From UBA6623 sp965217195 (GTDB lineage Bacteria > Acidobacteriota > Terriglobia > Bryobacterales > UBA6623), in the NCBI GenBank assembly GCA_965217195.1, contig CBDCHL010000004.1:1426001-1490000 (forward strand): DNA of 64,000 bases, read 5' to 3'. How positions within the stretch are numbered: the first letter of the stretch is position 1; every line of letters starts with the position of its first letter. The translations under genes were made by a program, and so were the position numbers. Under the pieces are notes generated by a model. The model had not been told where the DNA came from. It saw only the letters and a program-made list of their open reading frames with translations, and did no database searches. Shown here one piece after another: positions 23,310 to 31,528 of the stretch.

Positions 23310-24710
23310 TCATTCGGCCCAGACCGGCTGCATGTTCTTGCCTCTTCGGGTTAGCTTTTTCAAGTGGGTGCCGTCCGCCCGCATAGTCCAAATCTGGGTT
23401 CCTCCAGAGCGATTGGAAACGAACGCGACGTGCGTCCCACTCGGCGAAAAGTAAGGGTGTTCGTTTCTTCCCACCCCGTAAGTCAACTGAACCAGCTTCC
23501 CCGTAGCGACATTCATGATGAAGATGTTGTAGTTGCCGGGCTCGAAACCGCGCGTCCAGGCAAAGGCGATGTTCTCGCCTTGCGGATCCCAGGAGGGCTG
23601 AACGGCGTCACCGCCCCCCGGCGACAACTTGCGAACATTCGCCCCGTCCACGTCCATCAGATAGATCTGAGGAACGCCGGAGCGTCCCGAGACAAACGCG
23701 ATTTGCGCGCCGGTCTTCGGGTTGACCGCCGGGTCAACATCGATCGATCGTGAATACGATATCCTGCGGAGATTCCTGCCGTCAAGGTCGGCCATATAGA
23801 TTTGTGAGTGGCCGGTCGCCGAGGAGGCGTAGACGATCTTCTCGCCGTCGGGCGTAAAGGCCGGCGTGGCGTTCATCGAGGCCTCTTGGTTGTAGAAGGT
23901 CAGGCGGCGATTGGTCTCGAGCGAATGGATGAAGATGCGCGGATTTCCCATGAAGAAGCTCGTAAAAGCGAACTTCGAGGCATCGGGCGCAACGGCGGGC
24001 ATGAGGGTGAGGTTCTTGTAGTTGGTCAGAGCCTTTTGGTTCCGGCCGTCGTAGTCCATGGACCAGATTTCCTGATCGCCGGTGCGATTGGAAACGAAAT
24101 AGATTTTCGAACCAGCCAGACCGGTGCCCAGACCGAGGTTCTGGAGAATGTCTCGGGAGAAGTCGTGGGCGAGCTGCCTGGCGCCCTCGTCGCTGCGGGG
24201 GGCGAAGTAGCGCTTGCCGAAAATGTGGGCGGCTCCTTGCTCTTGCTGTACTACGTCGTAGAGGAAGCCTGATAGGACCAGTCGCTCGTCGCCTGCTTCG
24301 AGGGATCCGAAGGATAGGTACCGCGTAGTGACGGGGGGTTCGGACCATCCTTCGAGCCAGAGGCCGCGCGCGCCGGGGTCGTCGGGTATTTTGTCTCCTG
24401 TCTGAAAATCTTCCGGCTGTCTCGGGGTCGTGCGCGGATAGAAACTCTTGGCGACCATCTCGAACTTGGCGGAGGCTTCTAAGTCGTTCCAAAGAGTATT
24501 GTTGAAAACGTCGACTTCGTCGGCAATCGCCAAAGGGCCGCCGAGATTGGGGACGGCGATGCGGGGCGATTGCGCGGATTCTTGGATTTCGATACGCAGG
24601 TCGGTCTGTTGGCCGACAGCCCGCGGCGCTATCGCGCCGACATACGCGGAAACCAAGGCAAGGGCACAGGCCCAACCGAGAAAACGCAAAGGGAGTCGAT
24701 TACGATTCAT
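23310..24710 (-). CDS. tolB: Tol-Pal system beta-propeller protein TolB
   Basis: 466 residues from the ATG at 24710, with AGAAGG ten bases upstream; a GTG at 24722 is the alternative. It has a signal peptide (LGWACALALVSAYVGAIA) and an N-terminal TolB domain (about 40-180). A C-terminal six-bladed propeller has repeating WSMDYDGRNQK, IYMADLDGRNLRRISYS, IYLMDVDGANVRKL and IWTMRADGTHLKKLTRRG strands. It binds Pal in the periplasm and couples it to the TolQRA motor. It is in the usual order upstream of pal, 117 bases away. Confidence 0.94.
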   Translation of the reverse strand: MNRNRLPLRFLGWACALALVSAYVGAIAPRAVGQQTDLRIEIQESAQSPRIAVPNLGGPLAIADEVDVFNNTLWNDLEASAKFEMVAKSFYPRTTPRQPEDFQTGDKIPDDPGARGLWLEGWSEPPVTTRYLSFGSLEAGDERLVLSGFLYDVVQQEQGAAHIFGKRYFAPRSDEGARQLAHDFSRDILQNLGLGTGLAGSKIYFVSNRTGDQEIWSMDYDGRNQKALTNYKNLTLMPAVAPDASKFAFTSFFMGNPRIFIHSLETNRRLTFYNQEASMNATPAFTPDGEKIVYASSATGHSQIYMADLDGRNLRRISYSRSIDVDPAVNPKTGAQIAFVSGRSGVPQIYLMDVDGANVRKLSPGGGDAVQPSWDPQGENIAFAWTRGFEPGNYNIFIMNVATGKLVQLTYGVGRNEHPYFSPSGTHVAFVSNRSGGTQIWTMRADGTHLKKLTRRGKNMQPVWAE

Positions 24711-24781
24711 TCTTTCGGCCACCTTCTCAAGTCAAATTGTCCGGCCCTCAGGGCCACTCGGCCTCAGGCCCGTTTACCGAA

Positions 24782-25555
24782 TCATTTCATGCGAAACCAT
24801 ATCTCGACGGTGATGCTGCTTCGTCCCATCGCGGGCGGTAACGGCCGTAGAGGGTTGACGTTCAGCACCGCCCGGAAGCAGGAGTAGTCGACGGTGCGGT
24901 TTGCGCTCGATTGCGCGATGCGTACTTGGTCGACCCGCCCGTTCCGGGAAATCCGAAACGATACGACGGTCGGCTTTCTCGCAGCTCCGCCGGCTTGTCC
25001 CAACGTGCGACGCCATTCCTCGGCGACGCGGCGCTGCAACGCTTCCCCGTACCAGCCGAAACGGGCCCCGAAGGGACTGCCGCGCCCGAAGCCGACTCCG
25101 GCCCCGGTTCCCGGCACGCCGGTAAACAGCGGCGAACTGGCGCGGGCGCCGCTGGTCGAGGTGAGCTGGTTGGGCGCGGGTTCGGGTCGCTTGCGCGCCG
25201 CCCATCGGTTCGGGTAGACCCGCTTGCGCTGCTTTTCGACTTCGACGACTTCCGTGTCGGGCGGAGGCGGCTCGGGCGGAGGCGGCTTGATCTTGCGGGG
25301 GTCGTCGGGAACGTCGTGCTGAACGGGATTCGCGACGGGGTTGACGCGCGCCCTCGATCCGGTGATCGGGACGCCGCTTATGGGCGTTACCGGCACGGCG
25401 CCCCCGATCGCACCATCGGGGTTACCGAGCGAAATCGGCGTATGCCAGGCCGCCCACAGCAGGCTGCCGGAAAACAGCGCCACGTGGCAGGCGATCGAAA
25501 GCACGACCGGCCGGCCAAGCTGCTGAGAGTTCGTTGCTGGAGTACTGCGACTCAT
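24782..25555 (-). CDS. TolA/TonB-like energy-transducing protein
   Basis: 257 residues from the ATG at 25555, which overlaps the tolR stop as ATGA. One N-terminal membrane anchor (VVLSIACHVALFSGSLLWAA) is followed by a Pro-rich periplasmic linker (IKPPPPEPPPPDTEVVEVEK). The C-terminal TonB/TolA domain covers about 175-257 (ALQRRVAEEWRRTLGQAGGA ... VSFRISRNGRVDQVRI). It is shorter than E. coli TolA and has no long helical domain. From its place between tolR and tolB it most likely acts as TolA. Confidence 0.88.
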   Translation of the reverse strand: MSRSTPATNSQQLGRPVVLSIACHVALFSGSLLWAAWHTPISLGNPDGAIGGAVPVTPISGVPITGSRARVNPVANPVQHDVPDDPRKIKPPPPEPPPPDTEVVEVEKQRKRVYPNRWAARKRPEPAPNQLTSTSGARASSPLFTGVPGTGAGVGFGRGSPFGARFGWYGEALQRRVAEEWRRTLGQAGGAARKPTVVSFRISRNGRVDQVRIAQSSANRTVDYSCFRAVLNVNPLRPLPPAMGRSSITVEIWFRMK

Positions 25556-25971
25556 TTTCTCCGTCGCGGCATGCGTTCCAGCGGCTTGGTGATCATGTTG
25601 ACGGCGACACCGCCGGCGCCGCATTCAGCGACGACTTGGGCGATGACCTCCCACGTCGTCGTCCGATGCGCGCGGACGTAGACGGCAGCCTTGTCGCCGA
25701 GCTTTTTCTTGATGCGGGGGACGATGTCGTAGATGCTCACTGGGTCGGTGTTGAAGTAGACTTCGCCGCTGCCGGTGATGTTGACGAAGTCGTAGTCCTG
25801 GCTGCTGCTGGCCACTTCGCGAGTGCGCGGGACCTCGATATCGAGGCCGAACTCGACCACGCCCGCCGTAATCATGAAGATGATCAGCAGCACCAACACC
25901 ACGTCGACAAACGGCGTGATGTTGATGTCGGCCATCGCTTCGTCTTCGCTGCTACGAGTTTGGAAGGCCAT
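25552..25971 (-). CDS. tolR: TolR/ExbD-family proton-channel protein
   Basis: 139 residues. A short N-terminus (DEAMADINITPFVDVVLVLL) contains the membrane segment with the conserved Asp that takes part in proton flow. A periplasmic domain follows (EVYFNTDPVSIYDIVPRIKK). I chose the ATG at 25971 because GGAG lies about six bases upstream; an ATG at 25983 lacks one. It overlaps tolQ by 20 bases and the tolA-like gene by 4. Confidence 0.92.
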   Translation of the reverse strand: MAFQTRSSEDEAMADINITPFVDVVLVLLIIFMITAGVVEFGLDIEVPRTREVASSSQDYDFVNITGSGEVYFNTDPVSIYDIVPRIKKKLGDKAAVYVRAHRTTTWEVIAQVVAECGAGGVAVNMITKPLERMPRRRK

Positions 25972-26740
25972 CTTTTTCTCCATAGTTGCGCTCGGCCATG
26001 TTGAAAAACTCGATCGAGAAGTTGTCCATGCCGGCGACGATCTCGCGAATGCGGTTGGAAAAGTAGTTGTAGAAGATGAGAGCCGGGATCGCGGCGAACA
26101 ATCCGAACGCCGTGGCGATCAGCGCGTCGGCGATGCCCGGGGCGACGGCTCGCAGAGTCGCGCCGCCGGCTTGTCCCAGCCCGCGAAAGGCCTGCAGGAT
26201 GCCCCATACGGTTCCGAGTAGGCCAATAAAAGGCGTCGCCGAGGCCGTGGTGGCGAGCCATCCGATGTTTTGACGCAGACGCACGGCCTCTTCGCCGGCG
26301 CCGAGCTGCAGACTTCGCTCAAGCGCCCCGGAGTTGGTAAGCTTGCCGTATTTGTTCACCTGGCGTGCGACTTCCTTGTAGCCGAACTCGAACACCGTCA
26401 CTATCGAGGAGGGGCGAAAACGTTCGCCGGCGGTGCTGAGCTCGACGAGTTGCTTTGCTTCACGGAAGGCGCTCAGGAAGTTTGCGTTGTTGCGGCCCGT
26501 GCTGCTGATAAGGCGGTATTTCGACCACGCGACCGCCCAGCAGACCACCGAAAACAGGAGTAACGTGATAAAAACGGCCTGCGCGACCGGGCCGGCCGCC
26601 GCGAGCAGGCCAAGCAGCGAGTCTTGTCCGAAAACGTCGGGCAGGGCTTCTTCGACAGCTTCTACCGTTTCAACGGCCTCGGCGGCTTCCTCGGTATTGG
26701 CGGCCTGCAACAAGAGTGCTGGAATAAGATGTGCGATCAA
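25952..26740 (-). CDS. tolQ: TolQ/ExbB/MotA-family proton-channel protein
   Basis: 262 residues with three membrane segments: about 50-75 (AAGPVAQAVFITLLLFSVVC), about 165-190 and about 205-230 (ADALIATAFGLFAAIPALIF). The family signature GWLATTASATPFIGLLGTVW followed by GILQAF is present. An N-terminal extension is rich in Glu/Ala. It starts at TTG (26740), with GGGAG five bases upstream. It is the first gene of the tolQ-tolR-tolA-tolB-pal-ybgF series and forms the proton channel with TolR. Confidence 0.93.
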   Translation of the reverse strand: MIAHLIPALLLQAANTEEAAEAVETVEAVEEALPDVFGQDSLLGLLAAAGPVAQAVFITLLLFSVVCWAVAWSKYRLISSTGRNNANFLSAFREAKQLVELSTAGERFRPSSIVTVFEFGYKEVARQVNKYGKLTNSGALERSLQLGAGEEAVRLRQNIGWLATTASATPFIGLLGTVWGILQAFRGLGQAGGATLRAVAPGIADALIATAFGLFAAIPALIFYNYFSNRIREIVAGMDNFSIEFFNMAERNYGEKDGLPNS

Positions 26741-27203
26741 GAGAACTCCCTATCTGATCCGGCGGCGCTTCGCCATTATTCGAACGCGGGAAGGTCGGCG
26801 GAGACCGGCTTCCGGCCGACGCACGGCCGGCGGTGATCGCCGGACAAGGGCCGGCTGCCGGGAGTGTGTCACAAAGATCGCCACAGAGTCGCTGGAAAGC
26901 TTTCGGGAAGGGACGGAGCCATTCGTCCCAATCCCGATGTGGCCGGTGCGCGACCGGTCGTGTAGGCGGTTTCGCGGAGCAGGCGTGGCTCGCGGAACGC
27001 CGACAGCCGGGCCAACAACATCCATCGCCGTTGCGGGCCGGCGACTAATAAAAAAGCTACCACATATAATAGGGTCGTTGGAACAGGGACGGGCGGCTGT
27101 GCTCGACGGTTTCAGGGCGGGAATCGGTTGTGCTCCTTACCTGTAACAAACATTCCACTAAGTCGAACGTGTGCCAAGGCCCCACGGGGTTCGCCGGGTT
27201 TGT
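26741..27203. other. Divergent intergenic region between tolQ and recN
   Basis: About 460 bases without a supportable gene. It contains a perfect TATAAT at 27065-27070 pointing toward recN and an AT-rich stretch just before it (ACTAATAAAAAAGCT). No recognisable -35 box sits at the right distance. GC-rich short palindromes occur at about 26797-26860. Both tol and recN promoters must lie here. Confidence 0.5.
27065..27070 (+). promoter_or_regulatory. -10 box (TATAAT) upstream of recN
   Basis: Consensus hexamer in otherwise GC-rich DNA, about 134 bases before the recN start. No clear -35. Confidence 0.4.
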
Positions 27204-28913
27204 ATGCTCCAGGAACTGAACATTCAACACTTCGTCGTCGCGGACCGGCTGAGGCTGCGATTCGGCCCCGGCCTAAATCTGTTGACGGGTGAGACGGGTA
27301 GCGGGAAGTCGATCATCGTCGACGCGCTGTCGCTGCTGTTGGGCGCGCGCGCCGGCGTGGAGGTGATTCGTCCGGGGCAAAACAGCGCTCGAGTGTCCGG
27401 TGTTTTCTCGACCGCCGAATCGCCCGATCTGAGCGTGCTTCTCGATACGGCTGGTCTGGATATCGAGCAAGGCGAGCTGATCGTCGAGCGCGAAGTACTG
27501 GCGAGCGGCAAGTCGCGCGCCTATATCAACGGGCGTCCGGTGACGCTCACGCGGCTGAGGGAGCTGGCCCCGTTCTTGGGCGACATTCACGGGCAACACG
27601 AGCAGCAAGACCTGTTCTCGACGCGGGCGCAGCTCGACATGCTGGACGTTTTTGCCGGAACGGAGGAACTGGCGGGCAAGGTTTCGACAGTTTACACCTC
27701 GTGGCGAGACGGGCGTAAACGGCTCGACGAGCTGCGCGGAGATGAGCAGGAGCGGCTGAGACAGCTCGACCTTTATGAGTTTCAGGTGCGTGAAATCGAG
27801 CAGGCCGCCCCGCAGCCCGGGGAGGTGGAAGAACTCGAAAAAGAACGCCGTTTGTTGGGGAACCTCGAGCGCGTGCAGCAGACCGCCGCCTCCGCCTACG
27901 ACCGGCTGTACGATTCGACGGTCTCGGCCGCTGCGCAAGTCAAGGCGGCGCGGCGTTCGATCGAGGAGTTGGCGCAATTCCACTCGGCGTTTCGCACCAT
28001 GCTCGAAACGCTTGATTCGGCGCAAGCCGGGGTGGACGACGCGGCGTTTGAGCTTCGCTCTTTCCTGGACGGGTTGGAGCCCAACCCCAACCGGCTGGAG
28101 GAAATCGAAGACCGCGTGGCGCTGCTCAAGCAGCTGCAACGCAAGTACGGGGGCAGTGTCGAGGAAGTGCTTGCCTACGGCGAGCGGGCCGGGGCGCGGG
28201 TGGAGGAGCTTCGTTCGAGCGACGAGGCGGTCGCGCGACTCGAAGCCGGGCAAAAGGAGCTCGCCGAGAAATACCAGGCCGCGGCCCAGGAACTTTCCAG
28301 GAAGCGACGGGAAGCGGCGGGCCTTTTGGAGAGGCAGGTCGAAACCGAGCTCGCCGAGTTGGCGATGGAGCGGGCTCGTTTTCAAATCGGCTTTGAGCCG
28401 GTCGACGCGGGTGAGGCGGGATGGTCCGCGCGGGGCCTTGACCGCGCCCGTTTTTTGGTCTCCGCCAACCCCGGCCAGCCGCCGAGGCCGATGGTGCAAG
28501 TGGCATCGGGCGGCGAACTCTCTCGCGTTACGCTGGCTTTGAAAACTTGCTTGGTGGCGAGCCGCGAAACCGAGCCCAACGCCGTTCCGCGAACCTTGGT
28601 CTTCGACGAAATCGACAGTGGAGTGGGGGGGCGTGTTGCTGAAGCCGTTGGGCGGCGCTTGGAAAAGCTCGCGGGTGAACATCAGCTATTGTGCGTGACT
28701 CACCTGGCGCAGATCGCCGGATTCGCCGACGTGCATTTTGTTGTCGACAAGCAGGAGCAGGACGGGGTTGCGGTGGCCTCTGTCAAACGGCTTTCCGAGA
28801 AGCAGCGGATCGAGGAGTTGGCGCGCATGCTGTCGGGTGAAACGATCACGACGGCTGCGTTGCGACACGCCAAGCAAATGATCAAGCGTGGAGGCAAAGC
28901 TGCCGCAGGGTAG
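27204..28913 (+). CDS. recN: DNA repair protein RecN
   Basis: 569 residues, an SMC-like ATPase used in double-strand break repair. The N-terminal FGPGLNLLTGETGSGKSIIV contains the Walker A motif (about 22-40). A central coiled coil runs from about 155 to 370. The C-terminal half has the ABC signature VASGGELSRVTLAL and Walker B TLVFDEIDSGVGG. I chose the ATG at 27204 (MLQELNIQHF), where family homology starts, over a frame opening 11 codons upstream. Confidence 0.95.
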   Translation: MLQELNIQHFVVADRLRLRFGPGLNLLTGETGSGKSIIVDALSLLLGARAGVEVIRPGQNSARVSGVFSTAESPDLSVLLDTAGLDIEQGELIVEREVLASGKSRAYINGRPVTLTRLRELAPFLGDIHGQHEQQDLFSTRAQLDMLDVFAGTEELAGKVSTVYTSWRDGRKRLDELRGDEQERLRQLDLYEFQVREIEQAAPQPGEVEELEKERRLLGNLERVQQTAASAYDRLYDSTVSAAAQVKAARRSIEELAQFHSAFRTMLETLDSAQAGVDDAAFELRSFLDGLEPNPNRLEEIEDRVALLKQLQRKYGGSVEEVLAYGERAGARVEELRSSDEAVARLEAGQKELAEKYQAAAQELSRKRREAAGLLERQVETELAELAMERARFQIGFEPVDAGEAGWSARGLDRARFLVSANPGQPPRPMVQVASGGELSRVTLALKTCLVASRETEPNAVPRTLVFDEIDSGVGGRVAEAVGRRLEKLAGEHQLLCVTHLAQIAGFADVHFVVDKQEQDGVAVASVKRLSEKQRIEELARMLSGETITTAALRHAKQMIKRGGKAAAG

Positions 28914-29052
28914 CAAGCCGAGCCGCGAGAGTAAGGGGGGCTGTGAAAAAATGGGTAGGCTCCGTCCCGTCCGTGTATGCCGGGGCGAAATGGGAAGGTG
29001 ACCGCCACCCCGGACGAACGATACTGCGAACACTTCCGCTAGGGAATCCCTT

Positions 29053-29835
29053 TTGCCTACCCTTGACGCCCTCGACACCGAATACCTCATCGCCGTCGCT
29101 CGCGAAGCCGGAGCCGCAATTCTCGAAGTTTATGCAACCGACTTCGAGGTTGAGCGCAAGAGCGACGCTTCACCTCTCACCGAGGCGGACCTGCGTGCCC
29201 ATCGGGTCATCATTGCGCGGCTGAGCGAACGCTACCCCGACATCCCCATTCTTTCCGAGGAAAGCGCGGAGCACGACGCTTACGAGCGGCGAAAAGAGTG
29301 GGACCGATTCTGGCTGGTGGATCCACTGGATGGCACCAAGGAATTCATCAAGCGGAATGGACAGTTCACTGTCAACATCGCACTGATCGAAGACGGACGA
29401 CCACGCGCCGGAGTGGTGTATGCTCCGGCCCTCGACCTGCTCTACTGGGGGGAAGTCGAGCAAGGCGCTTTCAAGAAAGAAGCGGGCGGGTCGGCGGTCG
29501 CGCTCGGCCCGCCCACTCACAAGCCACGCGAAAAACTGATCATCGCCGGCAGCCTCTCCCACCCCACGCCCGAGATGGACGCCTTCCTAGACGAACAGCA
29601 TGCGCTTTACAAAGAGGTCGAGTTCGTCGCCATGGGCAGCTCGCTGAAACTCTGCATGGTGGCCGACGGCAGCGCCGACGTGTATCCGCGTTTCGGACCG
29701 ACGATGGAATGGGACACGGCCGCCGCCCATGCTGTCGTGAACGCGGCGGGGCGAAAGGTCCTGCGCCACGGGTCGGACGAGGAGTTGCGCTACAACAAGC
29801 CCGACCTCCACAACGACTGGTTTCTGGTGCGGTAG
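29053..29835 (+). CDS. cysQ: 3'(2'),5'-bisphosphate nucleotidase CysQ
   Basis: 260 residues of the inositol monophosphatase superfamily. Metal-binding motifs are present in order: ILSEESAEHD (Glu about 73), WLVDPLDGTKEFIKRNGQFT (the DPxDGT motif, about 94-113) and TMEWDTAAAHAVV (WDxAA, about 214-226). The FIKRNGQFTVNIAL stretch is typical of CysQ. It removes the phosphate from PAP, a by-product of sulfate assimilation. The start is a TTG with AGGGAA about 8 bases upstream. It is not next to other sulfate genes. Confidence 0.9.
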   Translation: MPTLDALDTEYLIAVAREAGAAILEVYATDFEVERKSDASPLTEADLRAHRVIIARLSERYPDIPILSEESAEHDAYERRKEWDRFWLVDPLDGTKEFIKRNGQFTVNIALIEDGRPRAGVVYAPALDLLYWGEVEQGAFKKEAGGSAVALGPPTHKPREKLIIAGSLSHPTPEMDAFLDEQHALYKEVEFVAMGSSLKLCMVADGSADVYPRFGPTMEWDTAAAHAVVNAAGRKVLRHGSDEELRYNKPDLHNDWFLVR

Positions 29836-29925
29836 GGGCGGCCCCGTTCGCGCCTAAGGGTCTTTCGCGAATCCTGGTTTCGGCCCGCCGTTTGGCGGTG
29901 TTCTCCCCTTCACATTTGGAGGTTG

Positions 29926-29953
29926 TATAATATGACCATAGAGAGATGACCAT
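29926..29953 (+). promoter_or_regulatory. -10 box and direct repeats upstream of the vapBC-like module
   Basis: A perfect TATAAT (29926-29931) is followed by two ATGACCAT repeats (29932-29939 and 29946-29953), 14 bases apart, the second overlapping the antitoxin start. The arrangement would let an antitoxin bind over its own start site (autoregulation), which is inference. Confidence 0.45.
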
Positions 29954-30182
29954 GGTAGTCAAGATTCGATCTGTCCCGGCCGGGGAATTCAAGGCAAAGT
30001 GTTTGGCTTTGCTCGATGAGGTGGCCCTCACCGGGTGTTCCCTTGTCGTCACCAAGCGCGGCAAGCCCGTCGCAAAGCTAACGCCTTTGGACGACACGGC
30101 GCCACCCGACCTAAGGGGCAGCATACTGTGGGAGAAGGACATCCTCTCACCGATTGAAGAGACGTGGGACGCCGAGAAATGA
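29952..30182 (+). CDS. Phd/YefM-type antitoxin
   Basis: 76 residues. The N-terminal part IRSVPAGEFKAKCLALLDEV and VVTKRGKPVAKLTPL is typical of Phd/YefM (type II) antitoxins. The acidic C-terminal tail (EKDILSPIEETWDAEK) would wrap the toxin. I chose the ATG at 29952 with GAGAG six bases upstream; an ATG two codons earlier is possible. Its stop overlaps the toxin start as ATGA. Confidence 0.88.
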   Translation: MVVKIRSVPAGEFKAKCLALLDEVALTGCSLVVTKRGKPVAKLTPLDDTAPPDLRGSILWEKDILSPIEETWDAEK

Positions 30183-30565
30183 TCTTGGCCGACACGCATG
30201 CCTGGATTTGGTGGATGGGTGATCCCGACCGACTGAGCAACCGTGCTCGAATGGCCTTCGAGGAGTCGGACAAGATCGGCATCTGTGCGATCAGCTGTTG
30301 GGAAGTCGCCATGCTGGTGGCTAAAAAGAGGATCGGGCTGGACCGAGACGTGTTGGCATGGATCAAACAGTCGCTGGCTCGGCCTCGATTCGAGCTGATC
30401 GCGATTTCGCCTGGGATCGCGGTCGAGGCGGCGCAACTGAGCAGCCGCTTCCTCGGCGATCCGGCCGACCGACTTATCGTCGCCGCGGCGATGCTGTCGA
30501 AGGCCGATCTAGTAACGAAAGATCGCCGCATTCGCGTTTTTCAAGAAATCCGAACGATCTGGTGA
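30179..30565 (+). CDS. PIN-domain toxin (VapC-like)
   Basis: 128 residues with the PIN nuclease acidic set: Asp in ILADTHAWIWW (about 5), Glu in ISCWEVAML (about 42), Asp in GDPADRLIVAAA (about 98) and Asp in DLVTKDRRI (about 116). Family members cut RNA with bound magnesium and are neutralised by the partner antitoxin encoded just upstream. It appears intact. Confidence 0.9.
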   Translation: MILADTHAWIWWMGDPDRLSNRARMAFEESDKIGICAISCWEVAMLVAKKRIGLDRDVLAWIKQSLARPRFELIAISPGIAVEAAQLSSRFLGDPADRLIVAAAMLSKADLVTKDRRIRVFQEIRTIW

Positions 30566-30607
30566 AGTCGGCCCGCTGATTTACGCAGTTACGGAAAGCT
30601 CCCCGAA

Positions 30608-31396
30608 CTACTCACCCGCGCCGGGTTTCAACCCGCCCAGGAAATCCCCCAGACGATCGTCCCGCGGGTAGGGATGTCCTCGGTGCTGCCGGAAGCCTTC
30701 GGCGAACTCGACGCCCGCTTCTCGACCGAGCGTAGCGCTCCAGTTGCGCATTTCCTCGATGTAGTGGTCCATACCGTGCTGGGCGCGAAGCCACTCTCGT
30801 TGGCTTTTGTGGCAGGCGAGCATGTCGCTTTTCAAGCCGATGACTTTGGAGATGTCGATCAACAGCGTCGATGGAACGGGATCGCCGAAAATGTCGGTCC
30901 CGGCGGCCGGGGCGGCGTAATACAGATGAGGAATCGATTCGGTCGCCGGCTCGGCGGGGCGGCGGCCCGTGTCGAAGTTGGGCGCCGAGGCCGCGAAGCA
31001 GGCGTTGCGCACGACGAGCGACGTCATCTCGTGGTCGGGCAAGTAGTCCTGGGGCGAATGGGTGATGACGATTGTCGGGCGCAGGCGGCGAATGATCTCG
31101 ACGGCGCTGCGAATATGCTCGGCGTCGTACCGCACCAACAAATCCCGGCTTTCCAGGCAATCGTACGAAGCCCGGATCTTCGCCGCCGCTTCTCGTCCTT
31201 CGGCCCTGCGGATGGCGGCAATTTCCGACGGCCCGTGTTCGGTGCTTCCGCAGTCACCGGGCGTCATCGACGCGATGTGGACTTCGAAACCCTTCTCCTG
31301 CAAGCGCGCTAGGGTCCCGGCGCAGAAAAACTCCGCGTCATCGGGGTGGGCCATGATCGACAGTACAGAGTCGGGTTGTTTCGAGGAAGTTTCCAT
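30608..31396 (-). CDS. PIG-L/LmbE-family N-acetylglucosaminyl deacetylase
   Basis: 262 residues. The N-terminal metal-binding motif is AHPDDAEF (about 16-23); the second His is in TIVITHSPQDYLPDHEMT (about 109-126). These zinc enzymes remove acetyl groups from GlcNAc-containing lipids, mycothiol or bacillithiol precursors or glycans; which of these cannot be told. A C-terminal extension HRGHPYPRDDRLGDFL is characteristic of the LmbE branch. It is convergent with the PIN gene. Confidence 0.88.
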   Translation of the reverse strand: METSSKQPDSVLSIMAHPDDAEFFCAGTLARLQEKGFEVHIASMTPGDCGSTEHGPSEIAAIRRAEGREAAAKIRASYDCLESRDLLVRYDAEHIRSAVEIIRRLRPTIVITHSPQDYLPDHEMTSLVVRNACFAASAPNFDTGRRPAEPATESIPHLYYAAPAAGTDIFGDPVPSTLLIDISKVIGLKSDMLACHKSQREWLRAQHGMDHYIEEMRNWSATLGREAGVEFAEGFRQHRGHPYPRDDRLGDFLGGLKPGAGE

Positions 31397-31528
31397 TCCC
31401 GAAGGCCGGCAGGATGTGATCGGCTGTTGCGCGGCTGTTCTCTAGTTTAGATCGGGAGCCGGCCGGCAAAAACGGGCCCAGACGCGACGTGACCTCATCA
31501 ACCGCCGTGTGGCATACTTTGGAAACCG

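Noticed and set aside
23782..24675. Minus-strand frame of 297 codons within tolB
   Set aside because: Arg/Pro-rich frame-shifted shadow without domain resemblance.
27273..28682. Minus-strand frame of 469 codons opposite recN
   Set aside because: Antisense shadow; recN motifs are all on the plus strand.
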